Made by a program: the position numbers and the translations under genes
Notes under the pieces: generated by a model
Told to the model about the DNA's origin: nothing
The model's input: the letters and a program-made list of their open reading frames with translations, nothing else
Database searches by the model: none
NCBI GenBank assembly: GCA_017396005.1
Contig: JAFQNG010000058.1
Coordinates: 18,284-82,283, forward strand
Reading direction: 5' to 3'
From: Desulfovibrio sp.
GTDB taxonomy: Bacteria; Desulfobacterota; Desulfovibrionia; Desulfovibrionales; Desulfovibrionaceae
Length of the DNA: 64,000 bases
Shown: positions 6,707 to 15,309 of the stretch, piece by piece
How positions within the stretch are numbered: the stretch's first letter is position 1
How the letters are laid out: each line of letters opens with the position of its first letter

Positions 6707-9376
6707 TCAATGGGCAGTACCCCAGTTTTCGCCAACGCCCCAGTCTACCAGCAGCGGCACCGACAGGCTCTGCCCGCCGGGCGCTACCTCCTGCATGAGA
6801 CGGGCCACACGCTGCCCTGCAGCTTGTGCGCTGTGAACCGGAGCCTCAAGCAAAAGCTCGTCGTGTACCTGCAAAAGCAGTCTGGCCTCAAGACCCTGCA
6901 GTGCCGCATCCTGAGCCACAGCCAGCATGGCCAGTTTGATAATATCTGCAGCCGATCCCTGTATAACTGTATTAATGGCCTGCCGTCGGGCCAGGGCATA
7001 GGCCTGCCCGTTGGAAGAACGGATGTCCGGCACAGGACGGCGGCGCCCGGCCAGTGTAGTCACATACCCCAGTTCTCTGGCCGAGGCCTCTATATGCTCG
7101 TAAAAGACCTTGAGCCCGGTCAGACGTGAAAAATATCTGGCAATGAAATCTTTGGCCTCATTGACGCTGATCTTCAGCTCCTGTGCCAGTTTCTGTGCAC
7201 CCATACCGTAGATAAGGCCGAAATTGATGGTCTTGGCGTTACGGCGCTGATCCGGACTGACGGCTTCGGGCGGCAGATCATAGACAAGGGCGGCCGTGCG
7301 GGCGTGTATGTCTTCACCAAGACGAAACGCCTCCAGCAACGCGGCGTCTTGTGACATATGCGCCAGCACGCGCAATTCCACCTGAGAATAGTCGGCAGAA
7401 ATCAGTACCTGCCCCGGTCCGGCAATGAAGCAGGCCCGCATGCGCCCTCCCAGAGGACCACGCACAGGGATATTCTGTAAATTGGGATTGCTGGATGACA
7501 AGCGGCCGGTAGCTGTTGCCTTCTGGTTGAATGTCGTGTGGATACGCCCATGGCTATCCACCAGACGGGGCAGTGGATCCAGATAGGTAGAGCGCATTTT
7601 CTCAAGCTTGCGGAATTGCAAAACACTGTCCACCACAGCATGCTGTCCGGCCAGTTTTTCCAGAGTTTGCTGACTGGTGGAGGCCTGACCTCCTCTGGTC
7701 TTGCGCGGCGATGGCAGCTGCAGTGTGCTGAAAAGCACCTCTCCCAGCTGCTGGGCCGAACGGATGTTAAAAGATTTTCCCGCCGCCGCATGAACCTGGG
7801 CGGTCAGGCTGTCCAGCTGTTCCTGTACGTCAGCCAGAAATGCCTGGAAGGCTGTGGCGTCAATGGCTATGCCGTGCCCTTCCATGGCGGCCAGGACAGG
7901 TATAAGCGGCAGCTCCAGGGCCTCATAAAGCCTATGCAGGGCATGAGCTTCAAGCCGGGACTGCAGCGCTGCTGCCATACTCAGGGCCAGACGGGCCGGG
8001 CTGTCACCTGTGACGCCAAGGGCGGACGCCCAGCGTGCCACCAGACGGGGCCAGCTGTAATCAGCTTCCTCCGGTGCAAGCAGATAGGCAGCCAGGCCCA
8101 AGTCAAAAGGCTGCGGCCCCTGCAGACCTGCCAGAAGCTCCTGCCAGCAGGGTGCGGCTGTCAGCAGTGCCTTGAGGTCTGCCAGCACAAGGCTGCTCGC
8201 CCCTGCAAGCCAGCGGCACAGGTCATTCATACGGCCTGTCCAGCAAAAAGCCCCGTTCATACCTTCCACAGCCAGCTGTGCCGGCTGTCGCGCCCCCAGA
8301 GGCCAGATCAGGGCTACGCTCCTGCCTGTACAGTCGGGCAACCATGCCGTATCACTCACATCAGGTAAAACAGGCTGTTGCACACTGTGCAAAAGGCTTA
8401 ACTGCTCCTGAACTACGCGCATCTCTGCCTGTGTGCCGGGCATGGCATGGGCTTCAGACGAGGCGGCCGTCCCTTCTTCCTGCCCCTGACGTCGCATCAG
8501 GGCCGTCATTTCCCTCCGTAAAACCATGAGCTCGAACTCTTCAGTGAGACCATGACAAAGCTCGGCCCGCACGGGGTGAACAGCCATATCCTCCAGACTG
8601 AGGTCACTGCACTGCTCCCTGGACAGGGTGGTCAGCTGCCGCCAGAGAAAGATACTCTCCAGATGGTCGCGTAATTTATCCTGTATCTTGGGCGGCAGAC
8701 GGTCAAAGTGATCACGTATGTCTTCCAGACTGGGACAGAGGGCAAAAATCTTTTCCGCCGTCTTGGGACCGATGCCGGGCACCCCTGGTATATTATCGCT
8801 GGTATCACCGATGAGGGCCTGTACATCGGGCCAATGAAGCGGATCTATGCCGGTTTCAGCTCTAAAATCAGCCTCGCTCAGCAGTTTTTCCTCTTTGGCA
8901 CCCGGATCCCACAAATAAACATTTGGGGCAAGGCACTGCTTCAGATCCTTGTCGCCGCTGACAATGATCACAGGATGCTCAGGTGCCAGACGCGCCGCCA
9001 GCGAGGCAATACAGTCATCAGCCTCACAGCCCTCTGAGATCTCAAGCCTGATACCAAGAGCCTCTACCATGCGCTGTATGGGCTCTATCTGCCGCACAAG
9101 ATCCTCAGGCATAGCATCACGGTTAGCTTTGTACAGCGGGTAGAGCTCATGCCGAAAATTTTTGCCCCGTCCATCCTTGACAAAGACAAAATATGCAGGC
9201 CGTTCGTCTCGCAGAATGCGCAGCAGCACACGCGTCACTACTACCAGCGCATTGGTGGGAAAGCCGTCAGAACGCTGCATGTTTCTGTTGGCAAAAAACC
9301 CCCGATAAATAAATGCGGAACCATCCATCAGGAAAACAGGCTCTTTTGAGAGCCCCAGGCGTTCTTTCAGTGACAT
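6707..9376 (-). CDS. polA: DNA polymerase I
   Basis: An 889-residue family A DNA polymerase, acting in Okazaki fragment processing and repair. The 5' nuclease domain fills the first 290 residues (MDGSAFIYRGFF start, VSGDKDLKQC, GDTSDNIPGVPGIG). The polymerase domain at the C-terminus has DYSQVELRVLAH, RRNAKTINFGLIYGMG and the QVHDELLLE palm motif. The middle region does not show the DxE and YxxxD residues needed for 3'-5' proofreading: the position of the DTE motif reads SVALIWPLG, so the editing domain is probably inactive, as in Taq. The gene starts 10 bases inside the end of the DUF1850 gene and is followed closely by the acyltransferase-TraB gene. Confidence 0.95.
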   Translation of the reverse strand: MSLKERLGLSKEPVFLMDGSAFIYRGFFANRNMQRSDGFPTNALVVVTRVLLRILRDERPAYFVFVKDGRGKNFRHELYPLYKANRDAMPEDLVRQIEPIQRMVEALGIRLEISEGCEADDCIASLAARLAPEHPVIIVSGDKDLKQCLAPNVYLWDPGAKEEKLLSEADFRAETGIDPLHWPDVQALIGDTSDNIPGVPGIGPKTAEKIFALCPSLEDIRDHFDRLPPKIQDKLRDHLESIFLWRQLTTLSREQCSDLSLEDMAVHPVRAELCHGLTEEFELMVLRREMTALMRRQGQEEGTAASSEAHAMPGTQAEMRVVQEQLSLLHSVQQPVLPDVSDTAWLPDCTGRSVALIWPLGARQPAQLAVEGMNGAFCWTGRMNDLCRWLAGASSLVLADLKALLTAAPCWQELLAGLQGPQPFDLGLAAYLLAPEEADYSWPRLVARWASALGVTGDSPARLALSMAAALQSRLEAHALHRLYEALELPLIPVLAAMEGHGIAIDATAFQAFLADVQEQLDSLTAQVHAAAGKSFNIRSAQQLGEVLFSTLQLPSPRKTRGGQASTSQQTLEKLAGQHAVVDSVLQFRKLEKMRSTYLDPLPRLVDSHGRIHTTFNQKATATGRLSSSNPNLQNIPVRGPLGGRMRACFIAGPGQVLISADYSQVELRVLAHMSQDAALLEAFRLGEDIHARTAALVYDLPPEAVSPDQRRNAKTINFGLIYGMGAQKLAQELKISVNEAKDFIARYFSRLTGLKVFYEHIEASARELGYVTTLAGRRRPVPDIRSSNGQAYALARRQAINTVIQGSAADIIKLAMLAVAQDAALQGLEARLLLQVHDELLLEAPVHSAQAAGQRVARLMQEVAPGGQSLSVPLLVDWGVGENWGTAH

Positions 9377-9909
9377 GGCGGTAGGGAGGTGCTGTGTATG
9401 GTCATGACTACGGTACTGCCTGGAGGTGCAATATCCGACAAAACCTTTGTAATGTAACCTGTCTGCAGGGCATGCTCTCCATGGCAGGCTGTTGAAACCA
9501 GCAGGGTGTGCCCGGCGATGCGTCCCACACGTAGTTCCAGCCTGTCCATGGCCTGATGATATCCGCTGATAATGATATGCCCGTCAACCACCTGCATGGT
9601 CTGCCCCGGCCCGGGGCTGTGCGGCAGACCTGCGCCGAAATCCTGATAAATAGTCTTTTCCAGCAGAATCATCTGCCCGTCAGTATAAAACCAGTCTTCC
9701 ACCGGGCTGCGGGCTACAGAGTGTACATAGCGGATGGCAAAACAGCCCTTCTCACACAATGCGACCTTATCCAGCACATTGCCCTGAGCATCACTGAGCA
9801 GCAGGGTAATACCCTGCTGCTCGACAGCATGCACGGGCCGAAAAGCACATGCTGTCATGCAGACAAGAAGAAGGGCTACAACTGATCCGATAAGGGGTCG
9901 GTATGACAT
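9367..9909 (-). CDS. DUF1850 protein (TAXI-TRAP associated)
   Basis: A 180-residue protein with a hydrophobic N-terminal segment (VALLLVCMTACAF, possible lipobox at LVCMTAC) and the DUF1850 core: FAIRYVHSVARSPVEDWF, then a conserved FGAGLPH segment. DUF1850 genes usually sit beside TAXI-type TRAP transporters, and here the TAXI binding-protein gene is 48 bases upstream. The TRAP permease that normally completes the set is not in the window. The 3' end overlaps polA by 10 bases. The exact role of DUF1850 proteins in transport is not established. Confidence 0.75.
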   Translation of the reverse strand: MSYRPLIGSVVALLLVCMTACAFRPVHAVEQQGITLLLSDAQGNVLDKVALCEKGCFAIRYVHSVARSPVEDWFYTDGQMILLEKTIYQDFGAGLPHSPGPGQTMQVVDGHIIISGYHQAMDRLELRVGRIAGHTLLVSTACHGEHALQTGYITKVLSDIAPPGSTVVMTIHSTSLPPCH

Positions 9910-9919
9910 ATCAATACAG

Positions 9920-9943
9920 GTCGGGCGGCTTAAGCCGCCCGAC
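9920..9943. other. 24-bp perfect palindrome between TAXI and DUF1850 genes
   Basis: GTCGGGCGGCTTAAGCCGCCCGAC reads the same on both strands. In RNA it gives a very stable hairpin with the CTTAAG at the tip. It lies 15 bases after the TAXI stop codon and 10 bases before the DUF1850 start and has no T-run. A 3'-end stabiliser or a partial barrier that keeps the binding protein more abundant than downstream products is a reasonable inference. Confidence 0.7.
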
Positions 9944-9957
9944 AGCCTGAATAAAAA

Positions 9958-10908
9958 CTATTTCAGGGCACCCTTTTCCTTGAGATATCTGGCGGCACCG
10001 TCATGGAAGGGTATGGTCACGCCATCGATGGCACGGGCCAAGGTGATCTCGCTCCCTTTGTTATGGGCCTTGGCCACGTCACCGATATTTGCAAACAGGG
10101 TTTTGGTAATATTATAGACCACATCTTCAGGCAGATCTTCACGCACTACGAGAATGGCCTGTACCGAAAGCGTAGGGACAGCATTATCCTGCCCCTTATA
10201 GGTCTTAGCCGGGATGGCATCCTTTACCAGATAGGGGAACTTGGCCACGATGGCATCAGCCTGCGGACCATCCATGGGCACAAACACGACATCCTGGGCA
10301 GTGGTGATATCCTGAATGGCCGGATTGGGCGTGCCTATGGTAAACACAAAACCATCCAGAGCGCGGTCTTTAAACTGATCTGCAGTCTCGCCATAGGGCA
10401 GGAAAATGGGCTCCAGGTTCTTATAGTCAAGGCCATAGAACTCGAACATCTGACGGCAGTTCAATTCATTGCCGCTGCCGCGTGCTCCCACTGAAATCTT
10501 CTTGCCCTTGAAGTCTTCCAGCCTGGCAATACCACTTTCCTTGGAAGCCACCACATGCAGATATTCAGGATACAGACGGGCGATGGCGCGCACCTTGCCC
10601 AGCTTGCTGCGGAAGGGCGCCTTGCCGTTGAAGGCTGCATCAGCTACATCATTCTGCACAATGGCAATATCTACATCACCGGCCTCCACAAGACGCATAT
10701 TTTCACCTGAAGCGCCGGTAGCCTGAGCCGTCACGGAAAATGCGCCCCCGCTCTTGTTGGTCAGCACCTGGCTGATGGCTCCACCAAGAGGAAAATAGAC
10801 ACCAGAGGTGCCGCCGGTCGCCATGGTCAGGCGTTTTGTATCGGCATATGCCGATGCTGCTGCCAGGATCATGGCGCCAGCCAGAATGAAACTGAGGATT
10901 TTCTTCAT
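9958..10908 (-). CDS. TAXI family TRAP transporter solute-binding protein
   Basis: A 316-residue periplasmic binding protein of the TAXI (TRAP-associated extracytoplasmic immunogenic) family. It has a signal peptide (MKKILSFILAGAMILAAASAYA) and the family segments TMATGGTSGVYFPLGGAI near the mature N-terminus and KKISVGARGSGNE in the middle. TAXI proteins deliver small organic acids, often glutamate or other carboxylates, to a fused TRAP permease; the ligand is not readable here. ATG 10908 was chosen for its AAGGAG site and the signal peptide; the frame extends 16 codons upstream without support. It heads the minus-strand run towards DUF1850 and polA. The permease partner must be encoded elsewhere. 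Confidence 0.85.
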   Translation of the reverse strand: MKKILSFILAGAMILAAASAYADTKRLTMATGGTSGVYFPLGGAISQVLTNKSGGAFSVTAQATGASGENMRLVEAGDVDIAIVQNDVADAAFNGKAPFRSKLGKVRAIARLYPEYLHVVASKESGIARLEDFKGKKISVGARGSGNELNCRQMFEFYGLDYKNLEPIFLPYGETADQFKDRALDGFVFTIGTPNPAIQDITTAQDVVFVPMDGPQADAIVAKFPYLVKDAIPAKTYKGQDNAVPTLSVQAILVVREDLPEDVVYNITKTLFANIGDVAKAHNKGSEITLARAIDGVTIPFHDGAARYLKEKGALK

Positions 10909-11067
10909 CAGAACGCGCTCCTTAAGAGATATGGTTAGCCCATACGGACACAACACAGCCTTGAGTCAGCTGCACCCTCATCATCTGAAAAGCCCGGTCA
11001 GTTTACCGTATAGAAATAGCAAAGGCAAATCCCTGCCGCAAAACATCTGACGAGAGAACCGGCAATA

Positions 11068-11715
11068 TCACCTCTTTTCTCTGCCGACCCATCTGGCCCG
11101 TGCAAACTCTATGACGATGGGCAGTACCGATACAATGATGATGGCATAAACTATCAGACTGAAGTTCTGCTGTACCCAGGGCAGATTGCCAAGAAAATAC
11201 CCTGCCGAAACCAGGCTGCCCACCCAGAGTATGCAACCTGTCACATTATAAAAGAAGAAGGTAGGCGGGTGCATCAGGGCAATGCCCGCCACAAAGGGTG
11301 CAAACGTGCGCACAATGGGGATGAAGCGGGCCAGCACGATAGCCTTGCCTCCGTGCCGCTCATAAAAATAGTGTGCCTTGAGCAAATGCTCCTTTTTGAT
11401 GAAACGGTTTTCACGGGCAAAGATGGGCGGCCCCACATGCCGACCGACACAATAGTTGACCGCATCTCCGAGGATGCCCGCGATCAGCAGCACGGCCATA
11501 ACCTCGCCATAGCCCATGAGCCCGGCCCCGGCAACAACACCTGAGGCAAACAAGAGAGAATCACCCGGCAGAAAGGGCGTTACCACCAGGCCGGTCTCGC
11601 AAAAAACTATGAGAAAAAGAATGGCATATATCCAGAGGCCGTACTGCTCCACCAGTTCAAAAAGATGCGCATCAATGTGCAGCACGAAATCCACAAAAAA
11701 CTGTGCAAGTTCCAT
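11068..11715 (-). CDS. DedA family membrane protein
   Basis: A 215-residue polytopic inner-membrane protein. The family signatures are clear: FCETGLVVTPFLPGDSLLF, then GDAVNYCVGRHVG, and ARFIPIVRTFAPFVAG with the functional Arg residues, followed by two to three C-terminal membrane segments. DedA proteins act in membrane homeostasis and some are undecaprenyl-phosphate or phospholipid flippases; whether this one is cannot be decided. The start ATG follows AGGGAGG. It is divergent from the hydrolase-like gene, with a 63-base gap between them, and has its own space from the TAXI gene downstream. Confidence 0.9.
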   Translation of the reverse strand: MELAQFFVDFVLHIDAHLFELVEQYGLWIYAILFLIVFCETGLVVTPFLPGDSLLFASGVVAGAGLMGYGEVMAVLLIAGILGDAVNYCVGRHVGPPIFARENRFIKKEHLLKAHYFYERHGGKAIVLARFIPIVRTFAPFVAGIALMHPPTFFFYNVTGCILWVGSLVSAGYFLGNLPWVQQNFSLIVYAIIIVSVLPIVIEFARARWVGREKR

Positions 11716-11778
11716 GAAAAGCCTCCCTGGCAGGGAATACTTGTACCCTAAGCCGCCTTATGGCACAACCGGGATGTC

Positions 11779-12909
11779 ATGCTGCGTACGCTTTGCCTGC
11801 TTTTCTTCTGCTGTCTTCTGCTCTGGGCCGGTTCTCTGCCCGTTCTGGGGGCTGCTTCTGATGCCCGGTACAAGGTGGCCCTGCGCACGGTAGGCATTTC
11901 TCAGCCTGCCAGAGCACTACGGATGGACATCAATGTCTGGTACCCCGGTATACGTCCACAGCGTGCGCTCGACTATCCGCCATGGACGCTGTACGCCACC
12001 CGCAACGGCAAAGCCGTGGCCGGGCGTTTTCCGCTCATACTGCTCTCGCATGCCTCACCGGCCACACGCTTCAGCTATCATGATACTGCCGCCTGGCTGG
12101 CGTCCTGCGGCTTTGTTGTGGCTGCTCCCACGCACAACGGCGACTGCCTGCACGATATGAGTCTGCGTTTTACCTGGCAGCAACTTCTGAGCCGCAGCGT
12201 AGAGCTTTCTGCCGTCATTGATGCCCTGCTGAACGATGCGGATCTGACGCAAAGCATAGACCCTCAACGCATAGGTTTGCTGGGCTATGGCGCAGGCGGT
12301 ACAGCAGCCCTGCTGCTGGGAGGCGCATTGCCCGCCTGCACTGACTGGCCCCAGTGGTGCGCCCAGACCGACCCACAGGACGAATACTGCAATCACTGGG
12401 GTCGAGAACGTATCACAGCCCTCTGTCGCAGCCTCCCCCTGCGCCACAGCCTGGCCGACCCTCGCATCCGGGCCATAGCTGCTGTCTCTCCCGGTTTCGG
12501 CATGCTTTTCGGGCCGGAATCCTTTCGTTATTTCTACCCGCCGTTGCTGCTCATTGGCGGTGGTAAAGACAGAGCCAATCCCCCTGCCCTGCACAGTCGG
12601 GCCATTGCGAACCACTTGAGGGAGAAGGCCCGCTATATCAATCTGCCCGATGCTGATCAGGGAGCTCTCATGGCCCCCTGTCCGGCAGATCTGTTCAGAG
12701 AGCTGCCAGAACTTTGCCGGCCCATCAGCAGAGAGACACGCCAAAAGGTGCATCAGACCCTGCAAAACGCCCTGGCTGATTTTTTCCTGTACTATCTGGG
12801 CAGTACTATGCACCTGCCACAGATACCCGAGCCGCCGGAAGCCCCTGCCTGGCAGCCCCCTGCCGCTGACCCGCCTTCCCCGACACGGCAGGGAAGGCGC
12901 AGGCCGTAG
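11779..12909 (+). CDS. secreted dienelactone-hydrolase-like protein lacking catalytic Ser and His
   Basis: A 376-residue alpha/beta-hydrolase-fold protein with an N-terminal signal peptide (LLFFCCLLLWAGSLPVLGAA). It follows the bacterial predicted dienelactone hydrolase/PAF-acetylhydrolase-like pattern: LLSHASPATRFSYHDTAAWLAS, then the nucleophile elbow, DPRIRAIAAVSP, a GGGKDRANPP acid strand, and a C-terminal APC segment. The nucleophile elbow reads GYGAGG, with Ala at residue 172 where the family has Ser (GHSFGG). The usual AGHF-like catalytic-His segment reads DADQGALMAPC, with Gln at 294. Asp264 is kept. The protein is therefore likely a non-catalytic relative. The C-terminus is Pro-rich. 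The ribosome-binding site is weak. Confidence 0.7.
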   Translation: MLRTLCLLFFCCLLLWAGSLPVLGAASDARYKVALRTVGISQPARALRMDINVWYPGIRPQRALDYPPWTLYATRNGKAVAGRFPLILLSHASPATRFSYHDTAAWLASCGFVVAAPTHNGDCLHDMSLRFTWQQLLSRSVELSAVIDALLNDADLTQSIDPQRIGLLGYGAGGTAALLLGGALPACTDWPQWCAQTDPQDEYCNHWGRERITALCRSLPLRHSLADPRIRAIAAVSPGFGMLFGPESFRYFYPPLLLIGGGKDRANPPALHSRAIANHLREKARYINLPDADQGALMAPCPADLFRELPELCRPISRETRQKVHQTLQNALADFFLYYLGSTMHLPQIPEPPEAPAWQPPAADPPSPTRQGRRRP

Positions 12910-13000
12910 GTTGTTTGCCTATCCGTCTCTTGACATGCGGGGCTGCAGCTACTAGCTTTCTTCTGACCTGAGAATGCGATTAGGGCTGTTATACCACGCC

Positions 13001-13573
13001 ATGAAAAAGATTGCTGTATCCTGCCTTCTTCTCGGCATGCTCCTGCATCCAACAGCCTCGTACGGTTCCCATGCGGCCCATACGGGGCATGCCGCGTCTG
13101 CCCATCAGTCAGGCGAAACAGCTGACGCCCCCTGGGTAACCATTCCTGCAGGTGCCAGACCTGCCTATATGGGCATACACGGTGGCACCATGCCTGTGAG
13201 CCTGATGGTATCAGAAGACGGGGAGAGTCTGCTGACCTTTGTAGGCCGCACCGGTAATGATTTTCTCAATGTCCTGCGCAGTGCCGACCTGCCGGTACCC
13301 AGCCTTTTCAACGCTACAGCACCGGAACCGGGCCCTGCCCTGCCGCGCGCTTCGCTTTCTGCCGGCGGTGAAGCGGGCAGAATGCCCGTCATTGACCTGG
13401 GTGTTGTGCTGAGCCCGCCTCCGCTCCAGGGGCTGCTCCCTTTCGGCCTGTCAGAAAAACCTCTGGCCATTGAGGGGCCGGTACTCCGGCCGCAGCATCT
13501 TTCCCCGACCAGGCGCTTCCGTCTCTATTTCGAGCCGCACTATCTGCAACCACGCCGCATGCGCAAGCCGTAA
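13001..13573 (+). CDS. secreted protein of unknown function
   Basis: A protein of about 190 residues. I chose ATG 13001 because it gives a clean signal peptide (MKKIAVSCLLLGMLLHPTASYG); ATG 12974 in the same frame would add nine residues. After the signal the protein has a His/Ala/Gly-rich stretch, then a Pro-rich body and a basic end (RRMRKP). No catalytic motif or known family is recognised. It follows the hydrolase-like gene on the same strand and converges with fdhE, whose stop lies seven bases beyond. A periplasmic or outer-membrane location is inferred. Confidence 0.5.
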   Translation: MKKIAVSCLLLGMLLHPTASYGSHAAHTGHAASAHQSGETADAPWVTIPAGARPAYMGIHGGTMPVSLMVSEDGESLLTFVGRTGNDFLNVLRSADLPVPSLFNATAPEPGPALPRASLSAGGEAGRMPVIDLGVVLSPPPLQGLLPFGLSEKPLAIEGPVLRPQHLSPTRRFRLYFEPHYLQPRRMRKP

Positions 13574-13579
13574 GCGCCC

Positions 13580-14533
13580 TCAGGCCAGTGCCAGATGATT
13601 CCAGAAAGAGGCTCTCAGAGGGGCCAGGCCTTTCTGATGTGCCACCATGTCCAGATGCAGCATGCCCAGGGCCGTGGCGTCCAGATCGGGTATGGCTATG
13701 CTTTCACGCAAATCCACCATGGGGCAGTAGGTTTTGCATTTGGTGCACCACTCCAGACGCTCGCCCCACTGGGCACCGCTTTCCCGCAAAATCTCCATGG
13801 CGCCGTCGCCCTCTGCCTCGCACGACGGGCAGGCGCCACGCCTGAAGTGCCAGCTCGTGCCGCACATGCCGCAGTAAAGACGTTTTTTTCCCCCCCCACC
13901 GGCCAGATAGGCGTTCTTTTCGTCCTGAACCGGCCTGTCCAGCCAGGCCAGAATGGGGAAGGAACCACAGAACGGGCAATAGCCATGCCGCCATGTTCCT
14001 CCCTCTTCCCATGGGCGTTCTGCCAGAGACTGGGTAAGCGCGCGCAGCACAGCCGAAAAAATGAATTCCGCAGGCAGCTCTGCCAGATGCGGGGGTACGG
14101 CAGCCAGTTCTGTCAGCTGTATGAAGCTCTGTTCGTCAGAAGCCAGCAGGGCTTCCATCAGCTGTTCGGCAACAGTTCCCCGATTTTCTTCCGCACGGAC
14201 AGGCCAGGAAAACAGAGCCTGCAGGTTGTCTGTACAATCTCTGAAGGGAGGCAGGGCACAGATCAGGGGCAGCAGCTTTGCTGCGGCCTTGCGTATGGCG
14301 TTGTCTGCACCTCGCAGACTGTGACCTGCCAGCAGGCTTTGCCCCTGTCCGGCACGGTATCTGTCCCAGACAGGCAGGGTCATGCCTGCTGTACGCAAAC
14401 AGGGTGCCAGTTTGTCTGGCAGATCTGCCCTTGAGGAAAGCAGCGGTTCAAAAACGTCCAGAGCAGATTGCAGGGGCGGTCGACGCCGGGCCACATGGGC
14501 CAGCGTCTGCGCAACGCTGAGACTGGATACCAT
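13580..14533 (-). CDS. fdhE: formate dehydrogenase accessory protein FdhE
   Basis: A 317-residue FdhE protein, needed for maturation of respiratory/periplasmic formate dehydrogenases. The C-terminal half has the four Cys pairs that bind iron in rubredoxin-like knuckles: CPFCGSFP, CGMCGTSW, CPSCEAEG and CTKCKTYC, followed by the typical AIPDLDATALGMLHLDMVA ending. The N-terminal half is helical. It lies 63 bases downstream of fdhB on the same strand, so fdhA-fdhB-fdhE probably form one transcript. This location supports a dedicated role for the adjacent enzyme. Confidence 0.9.
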   Translation of the reverse strand: MVSSLSVAQTLAHVARRRPPLQSALDVFEPLLSSRADLPDKLAPCLRTAGMTLPVWDRYRAGQGQSLLAGHSLRGADNAIRKAAAKLLPLICALPPFRDCTDNLQALFSWPVRAEENRGTVAEQLMEALLASDEQSFIQLTELAAVPPHLAELPAEFIFSAVLRALTQSLAERPWEEGGTWRHGYCPFCGSFPILAWLDRPVQDEKNAYLAGGGGKKRLYCGMCGTSWHFRRGACPSCEAEGDGAMEILRESGAQWGERLEWCTKCKTYCPMVDLRESIAIPDLDATALGMLHLDMVAHQKGLAPLRASFWNHLALA

Positions 14534-14596
14534 CGCATGTCCTCCTGCACGGAAAAAAGGCGGCGCGCAAAGGCTCTTGCGCGCCGCAGCCGCCTT

Positions 14597-15256
14597 CTAC
14601 ATGAAGGAGGCGTACTGATGATAATATTCTTTTTCTTCGGCCAGGAGATAGATGACGCTCACACTGTCGGCATCTGCCAGATGCGCCTTGGGGAAGCGCT
14701 CCCTGGCTGCTGCCAGCCGCTTTTGCGCCAGGTCCAGCATTTCCTTTCGTTCGCCGAAAGCCATGGCCCCTGTGGGACATGTCTTGACACACATGGGCAC
14801 AAGGCCAGCACGCAGACGGTCAACACACATGTCGCACTTGGTGAAACGTTTGCTTTTGGGTTCGTAACGCGGGATATCATAGGGGCAGGCGTTACGTATG
14901 CTTTCCAGCGCATCTTCGGGGATCTGTGCGCATTTTTCTGTCACAAGGACGGCCCCGGTAGCGGCGTCCTTGATGAAGGCCCCAGGCACCACCATGTCCG
15001 CTACGTCCACGCAGACGGGGGTCAGGCAGTGGCGGCACTGGTCGGGAAAGAAATTCCAGACCACATTGTTGTCTGCGTCCAGGTGCTCATGAAAACGCAC
15101 GATCTTGTAGTTATTGGGGTTGAGGTCCGGCGGATTCTGATGCGAGCCGCGCTGCTTGGTCTCATTGGCCGGCAGATCATTCCATTCCTTGCAGGCCAGC
15201 TGGCAGCCGCGACACGCCGTGCAACGCGTGGTGTCTATCAAAAAGGTCTTGGACAT
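14597..15256 (-). CDS. fdhB: formate dehydrogenase beta subunit, 4Fe-4S
   Basis: A 219-residue ferredoxin-like electron-transfer subunit. Cys groups for several [4Fe-4S] clusters are visible in order: CTACRGCQLACKEW near the N-terminus, CRHCLTPVC, then CPYDIP, CDMCVDRL and CVKTCPTGAM. It would pass electrons from the FdhA active site to periplasmic cytochrome c3. No signal peptide or membrane anchor is present, so it probably crosses the membrane with FdhA, which carries the Tat signal. The start follows AAGGAG with seven bases spacing. A strong GC hairpin separates it from fdhA. Confidence 0.92.
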   Translation of the reverse strand: MSKTFLIDTTRCTACRGCQLACKEWNDLPANETKQRGSHQNPPDLNPNNYKIVRFHEHLDADNNVVWNFFPDQCRHCLTPVCVDVADMVVPGAFIKDAATGAVLVTEKCAQIPEDALESIRNACPYDIPRYEPKSKRFTKCDMCVDRLRAGLVPMCVKTCPTGAMAFGERKEMLDLAQKRLAAARERFPKAHLADADSVSVIYLLAEEKEYYHQYASFM

Positions 15257-15271
15257 TGCGTTTCTCCTTGG

Positions 15272-15298
15272 GGGGCGCGCCCCCGAAGGGCGCGCCCC
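15272..15298. other. GC-only hairpin between fdhA and fdhB
   Basis: An 11-bp perfect inverted repeat, GGGGCGCGCCC, then CCGAA, then GGGCGCGCCCC, lies between the fdhA stop (15310) and the fdhB ribosome-binding site (about 15264-15269). It has no T-run, so it is not a standard terminator. Its position suggests an mRNA-processing or stability element, or a structure that tunes fdhB translation. Confidence 0.75.
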
Positions 15299-15309
15299 GA
15301 AGTGAGCGG

